Source: Scilla litardierei (taxonomy: Eukaryota; Streptophyta; Magnoliopsida; Asparagales; Asparagaceae). From it: DNA of 64,000 nt. Shown here piece by piece: positions 23,891-35,715 of the stretch. Where the stretch lies: the NCBI GenBank assembly GCA_030789695.1, contig CM061139.1, positions 109,714,837-109,778,836 of the forward strand, read 5' to 3'. Both the position numbers and the translations under genes were made by a program. The first letter of the stretch is position 1. Each line of letters begins with the position of its first letter. A model generated the notes under the pieces. That model was not told the origin of the DNA and did no database searches. It worked only from the letters and a program-made list of their open reading frames with translations.

Positions 23891-24388
23891 TCTGGATTCA
23901 GCAGCTGCTTAATTGTGATAACTTTTTAATCTGTGTATATTTTCAGAATGTTGTAAATAGGAGTGATGAGATAAGCCTAAGTGATCTGAAAGCTAAGAGC
24001 TTTTACAGATCAGGGGGAATTAAGAGAATTTGTACTCTTTTCCCTTAGTTATGGTTTTTCCCACTGGGTTTTCCATAGCCAAAGGTTTTAACGAGGCAAA
24101 TCACATCAATTCTAGATCCTGAAGTATCCATTCCTTTGTGACGCTCAGAATCCAGAAGTATTCATGAGCAGAGGCACTTGTACAAATCGGGGGGAGTTAA
24201 AGAGCGTTTGTACTCTTTTTCCTTAACTATGGTTTCTCCCACAGGGTTTTTCATAGCTAAAGGTTTTAACGAGGCAAACATCACCAACTCAGGATCCTGA
24301 AGTATCCACACCATGTGAGACTCCAATTACGCTCAGAATCCTGAAGCATTCATGAGCAGAGTCCACACCTATGGCTGGATAAGGGGGG

Positions 24389-24531
24389 TGTTGTGAATGG
24401 AAATACTAGAGTGGTTAGGATTGCGGGTATCTTAGGGATACACCCATATCTATGTATCTTATCTTTCTACTCTCCTGTCCTGCCTATAAATAAAGGGCTG
24501 GGGGTTTCTCCCCAGCAGTTGATTCATAACA
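24389..24531 (+). repeat. 3' LTR of copia C
   Basis: TGTTGTGAATGG...TTCATAACA with TATAAATAAAGGGC. It is diverged from the copia A LTRs in its first 70 bp but shares the TATA region and the hairpin-like GGGG...CCCC stretch after it. Confidence 0.85.
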
Positions 24532-24819
24532 TGGACTAAATTTTTGTACATGCCTTAGAGCCTTTATTTTTCATTATTTTTTAATTTTATCTTGAAATAA
24601 ATGTACTCTTATTTTTGAAGAGATTTCGAATGCAGACATGGATGTAATTAATTTTAGATTCATTTTGTTACTTGTTAAGAAGTAAGTATGAAGAACATGT
24701 AAGATATTTTTCACTGACCCGGGGTGTATTTAAATCAAGATGAAAAGAAAAAAGTTTCACAAATTTTCCCCCTTTATTTAAGCATGTCTAAGACATAAAA
24801 AAACAAGATTTGCAGAATG
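24532..24819. other. Unassigned AT-rich DNA
   Basis: No open frame, repeat or RNA recognised. Lies between copia C and the primer-site-like motif of LTR X, so it may be leader or internal sequence of the X element. Confidence 0.35.
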
Positions 24820-27031
24820 GCTCTTATACCAATGTATGGAAATACTGTTAGGGTTATAAACAATTTAGAAATATGTGGAAGACTAAAAAATCAAAAAAAT
24901 TCTAAACATAACAATAAAAGCCAAGAACAAGTGCAAAATATGAATTAGTGCTGAATATAAATACTCACATTTGCATGGATATACTTTAGCGATGCCCGTG
25001 GATCTAAAACTTTTTTGGTGAAGATCCAATGCTCATTCAACCAACCATGCATGCTAAATGTTTCACCTCGATGATGAAGCTCTTTCACGATCCATGAGCT
25101 CTCTTAGAACTCGAACCCAGACCTCTATGCTTACTAATGCAAATGAGGAAGAGAAGAAAAAACTTCTATTTAGAGCAAAAGATTCTCCCTAAAAAAGGTT
25201 CAAATTTTTACTCTTAAAAGAACGTGGATGCTAGGTATTTGATTCTCTGGTTTGAGTTTAAGTGCATTGAGAGAAGAGGAGAGGACACCTTAATTTAGTG
25301 ACAGGGATCATCCAAATTTTGAATTTAAATTAGAACCAAAGATTATCCCTAAACGTGGAATTAGAAGAAGGCTTTTCATTAGGTTTTCTAATCCAAATTG
25401 GATTTTATATTTGAATCCAATTCTTATCCTAAAACAAGGTGGGACTATTAAACTAAAACGCCTAGAAATTCTACAACGCTTAGGATTTCATATTGGATTA
25501 AACTCTATGAATTTGGACTGGTTTTTGATTCAACTCTTGGATTAAACTTGTACCAAAACAATAAACCAAACCCTAATCCTCACATGATGGCCAGTAGTCC
25601 ACTAACAAATCCCGTTAGTCGACAGATGAATGAAACAAAAGCATATTTTGTTTCATGTATAGGTTAATCGACCAAGGCATTGACTAACATGTGTTAATTG
25701 ACTAACTGACAACCCTGAGTCGACTCCTATTTGCCATAAAGCCATTATTTGACTAATGAGTCGACTAATCTTCTGTACGGGTTTGGATTAGATTTTTTCC
25801 TTTCTTCTTTAGCTTCAATATTCGTAACTCTTGATGAACATTTCTCATGCCCATTCGCAACTCCTTAAGATGCATTTTTTCCCCTCTTGAATATGTTTAT
25901 CACAACTCTTTGTGATCCATTCTGTATATCTCATATATATATAGTTTATTCCTTTGTTTTTCATGACGAGCCATCATCGGTATGAGACTCTAAAAGCTCG
26001 ATTCCAATCCAACAATGTCATGATCATACATTACGTTCATGTCACAGGTACAACAGTGATGCTATCTGTGTATGCTGACCATCCATTTTGAAATTGTCAT
26101 TTGACCAAATTTGGCCAGTCGGTGTGAGACTAGGATCTCATCTGACCAAATTTTTCCAGTCAGTGACAGCAATCGTGCAGTTCGGTCCCTTCATCAAAAT
26201 TATGTCACTAAGGTGTATAAGGTACATAAGCTGTCAAACCCTAATAACACATTAAACTTGAGTCATACATGCAATTCCATAGTTTGAGGTGGGATGAAAC
26301 TCGTTACTCTTAAGAAGTTTATCCATTCCACTATGGTCAGGGATTTACTATGCATCAATTGGCTCCTTGTGACACTAACATCCCAAACATGAGGAGACGA
26401 ATCTCTTCTAGACCGTCGCTCTCTTCGCTGGCTTTGGTATATACCCAGCGAGTACCTATGCAAAAATTACATTTGTCGTTGGTGAGTAAAAGCCAAAGTG
26501 TAGCCTCTCACATGCAAGGTCCTTAGCGCGTTTCAGGTCAAATGGATTATGCTGCAACAACTGCCACCTGAGAGCTTCTATTGATAGTCAGAGTATGATT
26601 CCAGTATAGAAGCTTCTCTTGGAGTCGTTCTTTAAACTTGTTTTATAACAAGCATATGTGCATTGTCTCACGATATCCTCGCATCGAGTGCTTATGAGAC
26701 TAGCCACTACGATCACTATGATAGAGATCAATGCACATTGGTCTATCCGGAATATCAATGTCCCGTGTTCGTATTCTTTTAACCAGGAACATTTAGAATT
26801 TGTGCGTAAACAGATCGATTGAGTCTCATTATCATGATTTGATCATGATCCCAATGTCCTCACACATTTCCAAGCACTTTAGACATGAAATAACAACATA
26901 ACAACATACGTGCTCAACTGTATTAATAAATAACGTAGATAAAGAATTACCAAATATGATACTATTATTTTGAACAAGATATTTTAGAATTACAATAATT
27001 GGTTAATGTAAGTGCATACATTCCCCCAACA
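24820..27031 (-). mobile_element. Old copia-type LTR X with primer site
   Basis: 24,846 TGTTAGGG to 27,031 CCCCCAACA gives a 2,186-bp LTR with inverted TGTT/AACA ends. On the minus strand it is followed 14 bp later by TGGTATAAGAGC (24,820-24,831), a two-base variant of the plant iMet primer site, so it is the 5' LTR of a minus-strand element. The part 26,050-27,031 aligns loosely with 30,745-31,871 in element D. No matching target duplication is visible. The 66-codon frame at 26,263 is not a gene. Confidence 0.65.
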
Positions 27032-27779
27032 AAGAGAGACCGAAGAACTTGAAGGAATTTCGTTGAATTTCACGTGAATACTGTGCAACGCCGGCCACAA
27101 ATGATCGCTTCGATATTTGTTAATGGAGAAAACATGTGAGACTCCAACAGAGCAGAACATGTGCATATACTACTTATTATATTAGTGCTATGAGAAGTAT
27201 CCAGAAGGACGAAAAACTTTTGGATGCTAATTTATTCAGCAGACCTTTCACGTTTTGTCTAACTGGAGAATTATTGCAACTTTTATAGTTTAATTCATCC
27301 AACACAAAGGAAATGATAACCTTTTACAGTGCCCTGATTTGATTTCAGTAGACTTTGGCCAAAATACACGAGGGAAATGAGCCGCGAGGGGCCACCCGAT
27401 GTCGGAGAAATCCACGTCCACGTCCCGACGTGCGCTGGCACAGTTCATTAAAAAAACAAAGTAGCAACTGCTCATTAAAAGTTTGTATTGTCGATTGGTA
27501 AGATTACAACGTGTAAGATTTGGGATCGATGTATGCAGGAAAAAACAAACTTACTGTTTATTTTACTACATTAGTATGATGTCTTAGATCCTCTACGTCA
27601 GTACTCGGGGGCGGATTTAGGAGCGTGCGGATGCGTGTATCCGCATATGTGAATTCTTAAAACCGTCATCTGTTGGAATATGGTTTACATGCACATTGTA
27701 TACAGCAAGATGATTGTTGAAGGAGAGAAACTCAGTCGATCGAGTTGTTGGACACGATTGTTGAAGGAGAAGCAAGATG
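27032..27779. other. Unassigned DNA
   Basis: Mixed composition, with a 61-codon minus frame at 27,290 that has no domain. I see no LTR end, terminal repeat or host exon. It is one of the few stretches that could be unique sequence. Confidence 0.35.
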
Positions 27780-29508
27780 ATCAACAAACTGCCACATTGG
27801 GGGCATTTTCAGACAAACTATCCGTCGGGGGAGGCCGGAATGGCTCCTAAACTAAATCCAACGCTTAGGATGTCGACTCGCCCAACCACATCCTCCGAGG
27901 CTGCCGCAAGACTTCTCAGCGTCATGATCATCAACATGATAACGGGGGTTCTCCCGCACCCGGAGTTATCAACCTCTCTCCAAAGATCCTATGCCGGGAG
28001 ATTGATGACAGTATCCGTGGGGTGAAAGTGCCCCAGAGATTCCACACCTCATATCTCCTTCTCGGATGAAGACCTGGAGGGCGTAGAACTACCACACGAT
28101 GATGCCGTTGTCATCACGGCCACCACCAAAGAGATCACCGTAAAGGCTGCTTGTCGACACTGGAAGCTCGTGCGACATACTCTTCTTCACTATGTTGGAG
28201 AGGATGAAAATGTCTACCATGGAGTTGACAACCTGTACGGGACCCCTGGCGGGATTCATCAGGCATTCCGCCCCGATAGCGGGCATCATTACCCTACCGG
28301 TGACCCTCGGTATGTATCCTCGACAAATCACTCGTCTAACCAGTTTCATGGTAGTGAAGATCAACTCGGCATACAATGAGATCATCGAAAGACCTCTGCT
28401 GAACGCCATTGCAGTGGTGGTATCAACCTTCCATCAGATGATCAAGTTTCAGACCCCCAAGGGAGTCGGAAGTGCGAAAGGGAATCAGAAACAAGCGCGA
28501 TCGTGTTACACGCTGTCCACCGCCTTGAGGAGGATCGAGCAGGCGTCTCCAGTCGACCCACTGATTGAAGATCGACGACTTGTCGCAGTCGAAGAAACGA
28601 AGAGCATCAAAATCTCCGACGAGGAAGAAAAACCCGTTTCAATTGGGTCGCTGCTCCCTTGTGACCTAAAAGAGCGGTTAATAACTCTCCTAAGAGAACA
28701 CACTAACATCTTCGCCTGGACCCTGAAGGACATGCCCGGCATCAACCCTGAGGTAGCATCCCACAAGCTGGAGGTAGACCCGACCTCCAAGCCGATGAAA
28801 CAAAAGAAGAGAAACATGGGAGGCGAAAAGATGAAAGCCACGATCGAATAAGTTGATCGACTCGTGGAAGTTCGCTCCATTCGGAAAGTCAAGTACCCTG
28901 AATGGCTCTTAAATGTCGTGATGGTCAAGAAGGCGAACGGCAAATGGCGAATGTGTGTCGACTTCACCGAACTTAACAAGGCGTGCCTTAAGGATAGCTA
29001 CCCCTGCCACGAATCGACCATCTGGTCGATAATGCTTCGGGCTACGAGCTTCTCAGCTCATGGACGCCTTCTCAGGATATAACCAGATTCAAATGGCACT
29101 GGAAGACGAGGAAAAAACTTCTTTCATCACTGATCGAGGTATATTATGTTACACCAAAATGCTATTCGGTTTGAAAAATGCAGGGGCCACGTACCAATGA
29201 ATGATGAATGACGTCGTCGAGGCTCAAATAAGGCAAAACCTAGAAGTCTACGTCGACAACATGTTGGTTAAGTCGAAGAAGCCATCGGATCACATTGTGG
29301 ATCTCCGAGAGATATTTGCACAGATCCGGCAATACAACCTTTGGCTAAACCCCGCCAAATGTATATTCGGGGTTCGTTCTGGGAAATTCCTCGGGTTCAT
29401 GCTGACGAAACGGGGGATCAAAGACAACCCCAACAAGATCACTGTCATCATCACGATGAAGGAGCCCTGACTCTTAGAGAGCTCCAGTGGCTGAATGGAA
29501 GGATAGCA
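27780..29508 (+). pseudogene. Tat element H: protease and RT 5' part
   Basis: Protease: the SFSDEDLEGVELPHDDAVVI stretch (~28,060) and LVDTGSSCDILF read across a frameshift (~28,145), then PIAGIITLPVTLGMYPRQIT and MIKFQTPKGVGSAKGNQKQA. Linker: LITLLREHTNIFAWTLKDMP (~28,680). RT: EWLLNVVMVKKANGKWRMCV (~28,900), then SGYNQIQMALEDEEKTSFIT after a shift, GLKNAGATYQ and YVDNMLVKSKKPSDHIVDL (~29,250). The catalytic YVDD is YVDN here, which alone would abolish RT. The gene is cut at 29,508 by element D inside the LNGRIA motif. The G element at 55,072 holds a better-preserved protease of the same lineage. Confidence 0.87.
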
Positions 29509-30729
29509 TGTAGGGTTTTCTGGGACCCTTAGGGCACAAAAACTCTATGCTCGTCCTAAGTCGGATGGAACATAGACAGAAATAGCAGCGGAAAAAATTA
29601 ACATGTTAATCTAATTAACAATTAACCCTAAGGTCCAAGACACTAATCCAAGATCTATGCCGACTTGGGATGGATCTTACCATCCCAAGAAGGATCTAGC
29701 CTACTGCGATTAAATTAAACTAATGCTTAAACACATACCCGGAATCTCAACCCTGGAGCAGGCGAGATGTTCCACACCGTCTTCTGAGCCACTCCCATCC
29801 CACGCCGAGCCGCTCCTTGAACCGCTCCCCGAACCGCTCCTCGAACCGCTCCGCATCCCGAGGCGATCAATCCCGTGTCGCCGAGCCAACCACGCACTGA
29901 AGAAAGTTTCACGCGAGTGAAACCTCCGCCTCGATTTAGGATCTGAATCCGAACTCCTTTGCGGCTTTGCTAGAGCCCTCAGGAGCAAGGTAGAAATTTA
30001 TAGAGAGAGGAGAAATATTAATTTAGCTTAGATCCGAGCGTGCTCCAACATTTACGAGAGCCGCTCAGATCTAGAGCTTGGGACGAGTTTTAGAGGAAGG
30101 GGGCAGACCCCTATTTATATAGGCGGCTGACCCCTCCCCTCTACTCAATTTCCGATGTGGGACTAAAGTTGGAGTTAATTAATTCAATTTAGTTTGCCTT
30201 TCACAAAGGCTAAACTTCCGTGAATTTTAACTCCCTGACCGTTGAGCTTCAATGTTGGTACAACCTACCAAATCGAAGAGGGTTCAACGGTAAACGCGTA
30301 GGAAAAAACGGCTCGTCAATCCGAGTCCGTTTGACCCTTCAAACAATTGTCCAAAGTTAGCCAAAAGTCATGCTTCTCTCAGAAACGTAGCCGTCAAGAA
30401 AATACTAGGTTTCAAAAAACCCTAACCAGAAAATTCGGGCTTGGTGGGCCTCCATTTTCGCTGGTTTCAGCCCAACAGTTTGGGCTGACTTGTTTTGCTA
30501 CAACTTGTGCATTTGGACTCCGTTTTTGACGCGGTTTGAACCTGCGTTTAGAGCGGGACGATCCCGTCATCTAGGTAACCTTTTCAATGCGTTTATTTAA
30601 TTAAATATAGTCTTAAAACAATTTAAGACACATTTAATCTCTTTTGCATCATATGCAAATTAGTCCCTATCTAGGCTTAAATTATCATTTGCATCAAATA
30701 CAAATGATCCGAGTGCATATTCCTCTACA
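29509..30729 (-). repeat. 3' LTR of element D
   Basis: 1,221 bp. Contains a perfect 10-bp hairpin (29,664-29,689), a GTTTCAC-GCGA-GTGAAAC hairpin (~29,905-29,922), a GAACCGCTCC minisatellite (~29,815-29,855) and a minus-strand TATATAAATAG (~30,112-30,122). Confidence 0.88.
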
Positions 30730-31912
30730 TCTCCCACTTGCACTCAGGATCATTTATCCCGAATGCAGGAGATGATTGCAAATATCTTTTGCAATATTTT
30801 ATCCCTTGCATCAAATGCAAATTATTCTCCCTAACTAATTTCTACCTATTACTAGACGAAGGTCACACTCTGTGTGAGACCCTACAGCCTGACCCTTACA
30901 ACAGGTTGGGCTCGAAGCCCTATACGGTAGTGACCACGAGCAGTGGTTGCCGTCCCTGCTTCAGGAATCATCATTATGTGGTTGACTCATTGACATGAGT
31001 ATTGTCGGGACCACCCTGACTGTTTCCGTGATGAATTCCGCAGTTATAGTCTCTTCGTCTAAGCTATGTCGTATAGATCAAGTCTAGGGTACGGTCAAAC
31101 TGTCAACCCCAAATAACTTGACTCCGGTTAGTTTCTATCGATCTTTTAGTCAAAAATGTTGGACTTCTTCCAACATACTCTGGCTAGAGTTTTTACTAAA
31201 GACCGAACTAACCCTACGACGCTAACTCCCATTGACCGGGAGAGACGAATCCTCTCTTGGTCATTACTCTCCTCATATGCTGCAAGTGTCACCCAATCAA
31301 AGACCTTTCGACAGGCCTTGCGTCGAAGCTAGGTCATTTGATCTAAGTGGCACCATTCACGCACAGGTTCGTCAAAATGACCTCAAGTCAAAAGACCAAC
31401 TAGCCTATCATCACTCAGAGTCATCATTGACAGATTGGTCAATATAACCATATGATAACTCTTGTGGATCGTTCAGTGAACTCATTCTCTAATGAGCACA
31501 TGTGTCTCGTCTACGACTTCGCTAAGTCAAGCGATCATGAGATCATCGCTACCGCTAAACGGTGAAGACTAAGACACAATGGTCTATCCGATGTTTCGAT
31601 ATCCTTGTCTCGAAACATCTACGACCACGAACCCTTTTAGACTTATGCTACAGACGGTCAAACATTTCTCCATGATCGAGATACTCATCTCGATACATGT
31701 TTGACCTTGCATAAAGTCTCAGGACTTTACCTAAGTTAATATCTAATGTTAACTACATTACAACATAACTTTAGATAAATTATTACCAAACAGCTTACTG
31801 TTATTTCGAACAAGATGTTTGTGCTATTCACACATGAAGATAGATAGCCTCGAGGGTATCATCTCTCAACATCTCCCACTTGTACTTAGGCCCATTTATC
31901 TCGATATCTTAT
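30730..31912 (-). repeat. Internal 3' segment of D with duplicated purine tract
   Basis: TCTCCCACTTG occurs at 30,730-30,740 and again at 31,872-31,882. Both copies are followed by related 30-bp sequence, and the second is preceded by CTCAACA, which looks like another LTR start (TGTTGAG on the minus strand). The segment between them aligns loosely with the inner part of LTR X. It contains strong hairpins, for example 31,640-31,718. Confidence 0.65.
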
Positions 31913-31978
31913 ACCGTTTTTACACATAAGTTTTTCCTGACTTCATGTGATAGAGCCTTCGTGAGTGGATCTGCTAAA
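31913..31978 (-). pseudogene. RNase H C-terminus remnant in element D
   Basis: On the minus strand the sequence reads LADPLTKALSHEVRKNLCV, matching the plant copia RNase H tail (xADPLTKxL). It lies just upstream, on the same strand, of the second purine tract, as in an ordinary copia element. Nothing upstream of it reads as pol. This is all that remains of coding sequence in the element. Confidence 0.7.
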
Positions 31979-31979
31979 A

Positions 31980-34790
31980 CCGTCTACACTATAGACTTAA
32001 GGGGTTTCTATGTTCATGTTAGACCAACCATTTGAATCTCATTCAAATAATTCACTTGGTCGTTCGGAATCTATAATAATTTTATTTACTTGGATCTTAT
32101 CCAGTTCATCGTACCTTACGATAATCATTAGTTAATGGTCATTTCAAATGGCTCATTTCTATTTCTGATAAAGTGTCAAACCATTTGATAACTTTGTCAA
32201 AATAAATGTTCTATCCCTTTGATGTCTCGCATGTAATTTATATGCTCCCACTGACCTTGAAAACTTTCTGGTTAATTCATATAAGTTGGTCCGTCTAAAT
32301 CATATTTAGAAAAACGAACTTATAAGTGAATGTTCCAATTTTCATGGTCAACTTTGAGCGTTTTACATCGAGCGTGGTCCGAATAGATCTGTGCATATCT
32401 GCTGGCGAGACTGTTTCAACATAATCCATTTTATAGGAATTAGGATGAAAACTGTTCTCGACCAACATGATTGCACTTCACTATTTTTCTTTCTGCACAA
32501 ATCTTTAAACTTAAAGATTTACTTGTAGAAAGTGAGGAAAACATTTTCCTTGGGCACGTAAACTAAATTCCAAAATTTATTTGCGCACACGGACCTATTC
32601 TGATTGCATCAAATTTTAAATCGGAGTACCTACTCCGAATTTTCATCCTAGAAGTTGGCTAAGTCATCATCAATTATGATGTCTAACTCGACTCTTCGTC
32701 TCACGAGATTCGAGTAATTATACAACTTCTTAATGATTGATTTTATGAATATCTTATTGATAATGTCCTCACAGGACATTATCAAAACCTAGGCATTACT
32801 ATCTGGGACTTAACCCAGAAGGAGGACTTAACTCAGAGTCACTTACAATGGATCAAACCAAGTCTAACTAAGTGTGATTCATACCTTTTAACACACTGAC
32901 GTATTAACAGACTTGACCTGAGAGAAAATCATATTTTCTTTTAATTACGCAAGATTTAATGTAGCTAAGTATTTGACCATTCGATCTAATCGAATCAGTT
33001 TTAATACTTTAGTCATTTCGTTCTTTATTTTATCAGACTTGTGTTTCATCAAGAACACATGTCTTAATAAAATATACGAATAACTTAATTTGGTTAATCT
33101 AGACTCGGGCACATCAGTATGTATCAGACTGAGTTCGACAACTCATTCTCCCACTGTCTTACAGATGGGTTTCGGCCATTCTATCTACGAGGATAAGACT
33201 CACAAGTGTCTGCAGACTTCATAATACGAGAGGTCGGACCCCTCTTTATGTGACTTGTGAAGCTTAGTCTCTCGATACGGCCTAGTCTATATTTCCATAC
33301 AAGTCTGCTACTATCTTGTGTATTTATATATATTAACATTTAATATATATATATTATCGTTATACATAAATTACTAACGCAAAACATTGCTTCAGATGCG
33401 AGGTGACGACATTCGTCAAATTGTGTTAGACGTCTTTTGTATAACAATAATTATAAAATCGTGACATCAAAATATGTCACATTTTCATTTCCTCCTACTT
33501 ATGCCTTTACTAATGATAAATTAAACTATTAAACTCGATTGACTTTCCGGAGTGCCTTCTTCCTTTTTCTAAATCACATTTAGATATAAATAGCCCAACA
33601 TAAATAAATAGCTATGCAAGCATCTCATGTATCCAAACGCCTGAGTGTTGCAATCTTGAGTGTAGCTCAAGAAGTTGCTTGTCTCAAGATCCGGTTGGGA
33701 TACATAGTCTTGCACCACTCATGCACTCGTATTCGACTCAAACGGTTTGATCGAATTCTCGAACTTTACGGATCAGAATTGTTTGTCCATACAACCTTGA
33801 GAGTAGCTCGACAAGTTGTAGGGAGAAACATACTTCGAATATCCTATATGTTCAAGCTGCCTCATATAGAGACGAGTGACATGTAGCGTGAATTTATTTG
33901 TTAGACCCGGAACTTAATGAAATCATATTTCTTAAGTCTGTTCTTTAGAAGGTCATTTCAATGTCAACGAGAATATAGTTTAATCCTATCAATTAGAATT
34001 TAACTTGATTTTCAATTAATCAACCTATTTGACCAATTAACTAATTCCATTAAAAAATTATATTTCGATTCCTTCGGTAAACATAGTCTTGCCCTAGTTT
34101 AGCATATGTTTAATATTAAATATAGGTAGATTGGCATTCATCTATCTATATCCTCCCACTATTTTTACGATCGTTTTAAAGCTTAATAACGAACGATTTA
34201 ATCGAATTAAAATATTTAAAATTTAGTGAAAGAGGGATCCAATCATCCTGAACCTCACAATCTTGAGGAGACTCAACAAGTTGATTGGTTCCATGATTGG
34301 TAGACTAACTCTTAGTCAATCACATCACATGTGACTCCCTATCGTTTTTACCCACAGTCACTTATGATCTTGAGGAGACTCAACAAATCATAATGACTGG
34401 TCTAGTCAGACCCTTGATTTCGTGTCCAGATTTGACTTAGATCGATGCTCGAGGAGACCTGACGTATCGATTTGGGTCAAGTCTAGACTACATCACATGT
34501 ATGTTGGAGTTTGTTCCTTAAAGATAAACATGTCATAGCTTGAGGAGACTCAACAACTATAATTGTCTTCTTTGAGTTACCAAGCTCCAAAATCAAGGAG
34601 GGATACGGATTAGTCTTTAATAAGATTTATAACGCATTGACTAGATATAGTCCAGGGTGTCATACAATCATGATTCGCGACATTGCGGTCCAGCGGACAC
34701 AGCCAGGGAATTGACTAAGCCAGGATCACTATCCCTTAAAGGGTGATCCAGAACTCTTAGCCAAGCACATTGACTGGATCATGGTCCATT
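31980..34790. repeat. Chain of adjacent hairpins in element D
   Basis: Consecutive inverted repeats with short loops cover most of this stretch. Examples: 32,030-32,048 (8 bp, loop CTC), 32,649-32,730 (outer AGAAGTTG/CAACTTCT enclosing two hairpins), 32,757-32,785 (13 bp perfect, loop CAC), 33,174-33,282, 33,359-33,445, 33,626-33,707, 33,781-33,825, 34,235-34,300, 34,352-34,400, 34,426-34,486, 34,504-34,590 and ~34,690-34,770. Six between 33.6 and 34.6 kb share an apex like CTTGAG-GAGA-CTCAA with different but complementary arms. No protein frame is supported. Confidence 0.75.
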
Positions 34791-35234
34791 GAATGAAGCT
34801 TGTCATTTTTGTATGTATGCCATAGACTAAACAGCTTTTATTAACAACTAATTAATCCTATCAACTAGTTGCATCCTTAAATTCAAAAATTTTAGGATTT
34901 GTTTAATAACTTTTATTAAGACCTTATCAACTATAAGATTCACGTGTTATCCTAATCGTTATTAGGATTTTAATAAACTTTATTAACAACGCTAAAAGCG
35001 AAGTCCTTTAATGAGAATTAATTATAACAATTAGAATTAAGATTCATTAAAAGGACTACCCTAATCAGGAATTAGGTCTTGGAGTGTTGTTAATGTTTTA
35101 TTAAAACATAGCATGTCATTAAAATTCAAGTAATAATTTTTAATCATCTTTAATGGCTAACCTAAAGGGTTGTCTTGTGTTATCAAATAAGGGACAAGAT
35201 TATGCATAGCCATTAACATAAGATTACACTAATT

Positions 35235-35715
35235 TTATCGCATAAAATAAAAGTGTACAACTATTTAACAATTTAAATAGAACAATGTCTATCACATAAA
35301 CAATTTTAGCATGCAAACATAAATTTAACATTTAAATTTAAAATATGATTTTAAAATATTTTATTTTTATCTCATAAAAACTTGTTTTTAAAATCACAAA
35401 TTTGCATGCTACTTTAAAAAATTTATCGCATAAAAATTTTAACATGTAAAATCAGTTTTAAAATATCTCATAAAATTAAAAACATCATTTTAAAAAAAAC
35501 TTCCATGCTTAAAAAATTTATCATATAAAATTTTTAGTCACTTTAAACTTATCGCATAAATTTTAAAAGATTTAAAATAAGTTTTAAAAATTATCACATA
35601 TATTTTTAAACGTCATTTAAAATTTTCCATATTCAAAAATTTATCACATAGATTTTTAAACATCAAAAACATTTTTAAAATTTATCTCATAACTTTAAAA
35701 ACATTTTTAAAAGTA
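35235..35715. repeat. AT-rich dispersed motif array in element D
   Basis: The word TTTATC(G/A)CATAAA and close variants recurs about ten times, separated by TTTTAAAA-rich spacers of 20-50 bp. No ORF. Lies near the 5' end of the element on the minus strand, close to a second iMet-like primer motif (35,773-35,784). Confidence 0.6.

Larger units (their letters stand above)
20296..24531 (+). mobile_element. Copia C: 5'-truncated second copy of the copia A family
   Basis: Collinear with copia A from 7,603 onward (gag tail, pre-integrase, integrase, RT, RNase H, triplicated purine region) and ends in a related but diverged 143-bp LTR (24,389-24,531). The 5' LTR, leader and most of gag are missing, and the break at ~20,296 has no visible boundary signal. 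It keeps the ~190 bp of pol that copia A lost, so it serves as the reference for reading A. Confidence 0.88.

Noticed and set aside
24846..27031. Solo LTR with target duplication
   Set aside because: The 5-bp flanks differ and a primer-site motif follows the LTR, so it is more likely the 5' LTR of a truncated element.
27032..27779. Host exon
   Set aside because: No frame with splice signals or recognisable protein. Only a 61-codon minus ORF.
29710..29988. 92-codon minus ORF in the D LTR (also 36,226)
   Set aside because: Its Gly-Ser-Arg repeat is the GAACCGCTCC minisatellite of the LTR. It occurs in both LTRs.
32649..32730. tRNA-like gene
   Set aside because: The branched fold lacks the T-loop GTTCRA box, anticodon geometry and acceptor stem of a tRNA.
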